Part shown: piece after piece, positions 62,342 to 64,000 of the stretch
How positions within the stretch are numbered: the stretch's first letter is position 1
Layout of the letters: each line of letters opens with the position of its first letter
Assembly (NCBI GenBank): GCA_018821985.1
Contig: JAHJKP010000010.1
Span: forward strand, 1-64,000
DNA from: Pseudomonadota bacterium
GTDB lineage: Bacteria; Desulfobacterota; Desulfobulbia; Desulfobulbales; Desulfocapsaceae
Direction of reading: 5' to 3'
Length of the DNA: 64,000 bases
The notes under the pieces: generated by a model
Database searches by the model: none
Told to the model about the DNA's origin: nothing
Seen by the model: only the letters and a program-made list of their open reading frames with translations
Position numbers and translations under genes: made by a program

Positions 62342-64000
<1,659 letters not shown>

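Overview
The window looks like chromosomal DNA of a Gram-negative anaerobe of the Desulfobulbales (former Deltaproteobacteria). This is inferred from gene content and order, not from a database match. Supporting points are lipid A genes (lpxA, lpxI), many lipoproteins, a three-gene proton-translocating transhydrogenase, ferredoxin-dependent 2-oxoacid chemistry, selenocysteine machinery (SelB), MglA/roadblock proteins, and the order ffh-rpsP-khpA-rimM-trmD-methyltransferase-rplS-rnhB-yraN.

Layout. 1-4.6 kb: truncated response regulator, PHP phosphoesterase, two lipoproteins (one with a FlgO domain), a DpaA-like murein enzyme, a Crp/Fnr regulator. 4.9-10.7 kb: a 59-residue protein coupled to mpl, then pntAA-pntAB-pntB and tilS. 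10.7-13.1 kb: a YkgJ-type protein, a Mut7-C protein, and an AT-rich HEPN-like gene between integron-like core sites. 13.1-19.1 kb: a GC-rich operon of an amino-acid dehydrogenase, a 2-oxoacid:ferredoxin oxidoreductase and an acyl-CoA synthetase. 19.4-20.9 kb: a PAS histidine kinase coupled to a small O6-alkylguanine-DNA alkyltransferase whose catalytic cysteine codon is TGA. 21-30 kb: fetAB, rtcB, purEK, selB, a metallo-beta-lactamase-fold hydrolase, mrp. 30-35.4 kb: ftsY, a TerB-DnaJ membrane protein, an aminotransferase, two small proteins, der. 35.7-44.2 kb: envelope genes (VWA-OmpA lipoprotein, AmgK-like kinase, omptin, sugar nucleotidyltransferase, lpxI, lpxA) and a MetF fusion. 44.3-47.9 kb: roadblock, MglA-like GTPase and a 795-residue repeat protein. 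48.4-64 kb: tatD, yggS, the ffh-to-yraN operon, pdxA, tmk, TPR and LolB-like lipoproteins, a second YkgJ-type protein, an AMIN-domain protein and a truncated B12-binding radical SAM protein.

The most notable item is the alkyltransferase at 19438-19755. The reading frame is intact on both sides of a TGA that falls exactly at the catalytic position of the P-C-H-R-V motif, an SECIS-like hairpin with a GGUC loop follows the TGA, and selB lies about 6 kb away. I read it as a selenoprotein that conventional gene calling would split or miss.

Other leads: a roughly 115-bp diverged repeat in two intergenic regions bracketing the 13-21 kb block; the cassette-like HEPN gene; an omptin with all four catalytic residues; the roadblock/MglA/repeat-protein module; a nested hairpin before rplS; and several murein-recycling genes (dpaA-like, mpl, amgK/murU-like). 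No tRNA, rRNA, CRISPR array, IS element or prophage was seen.
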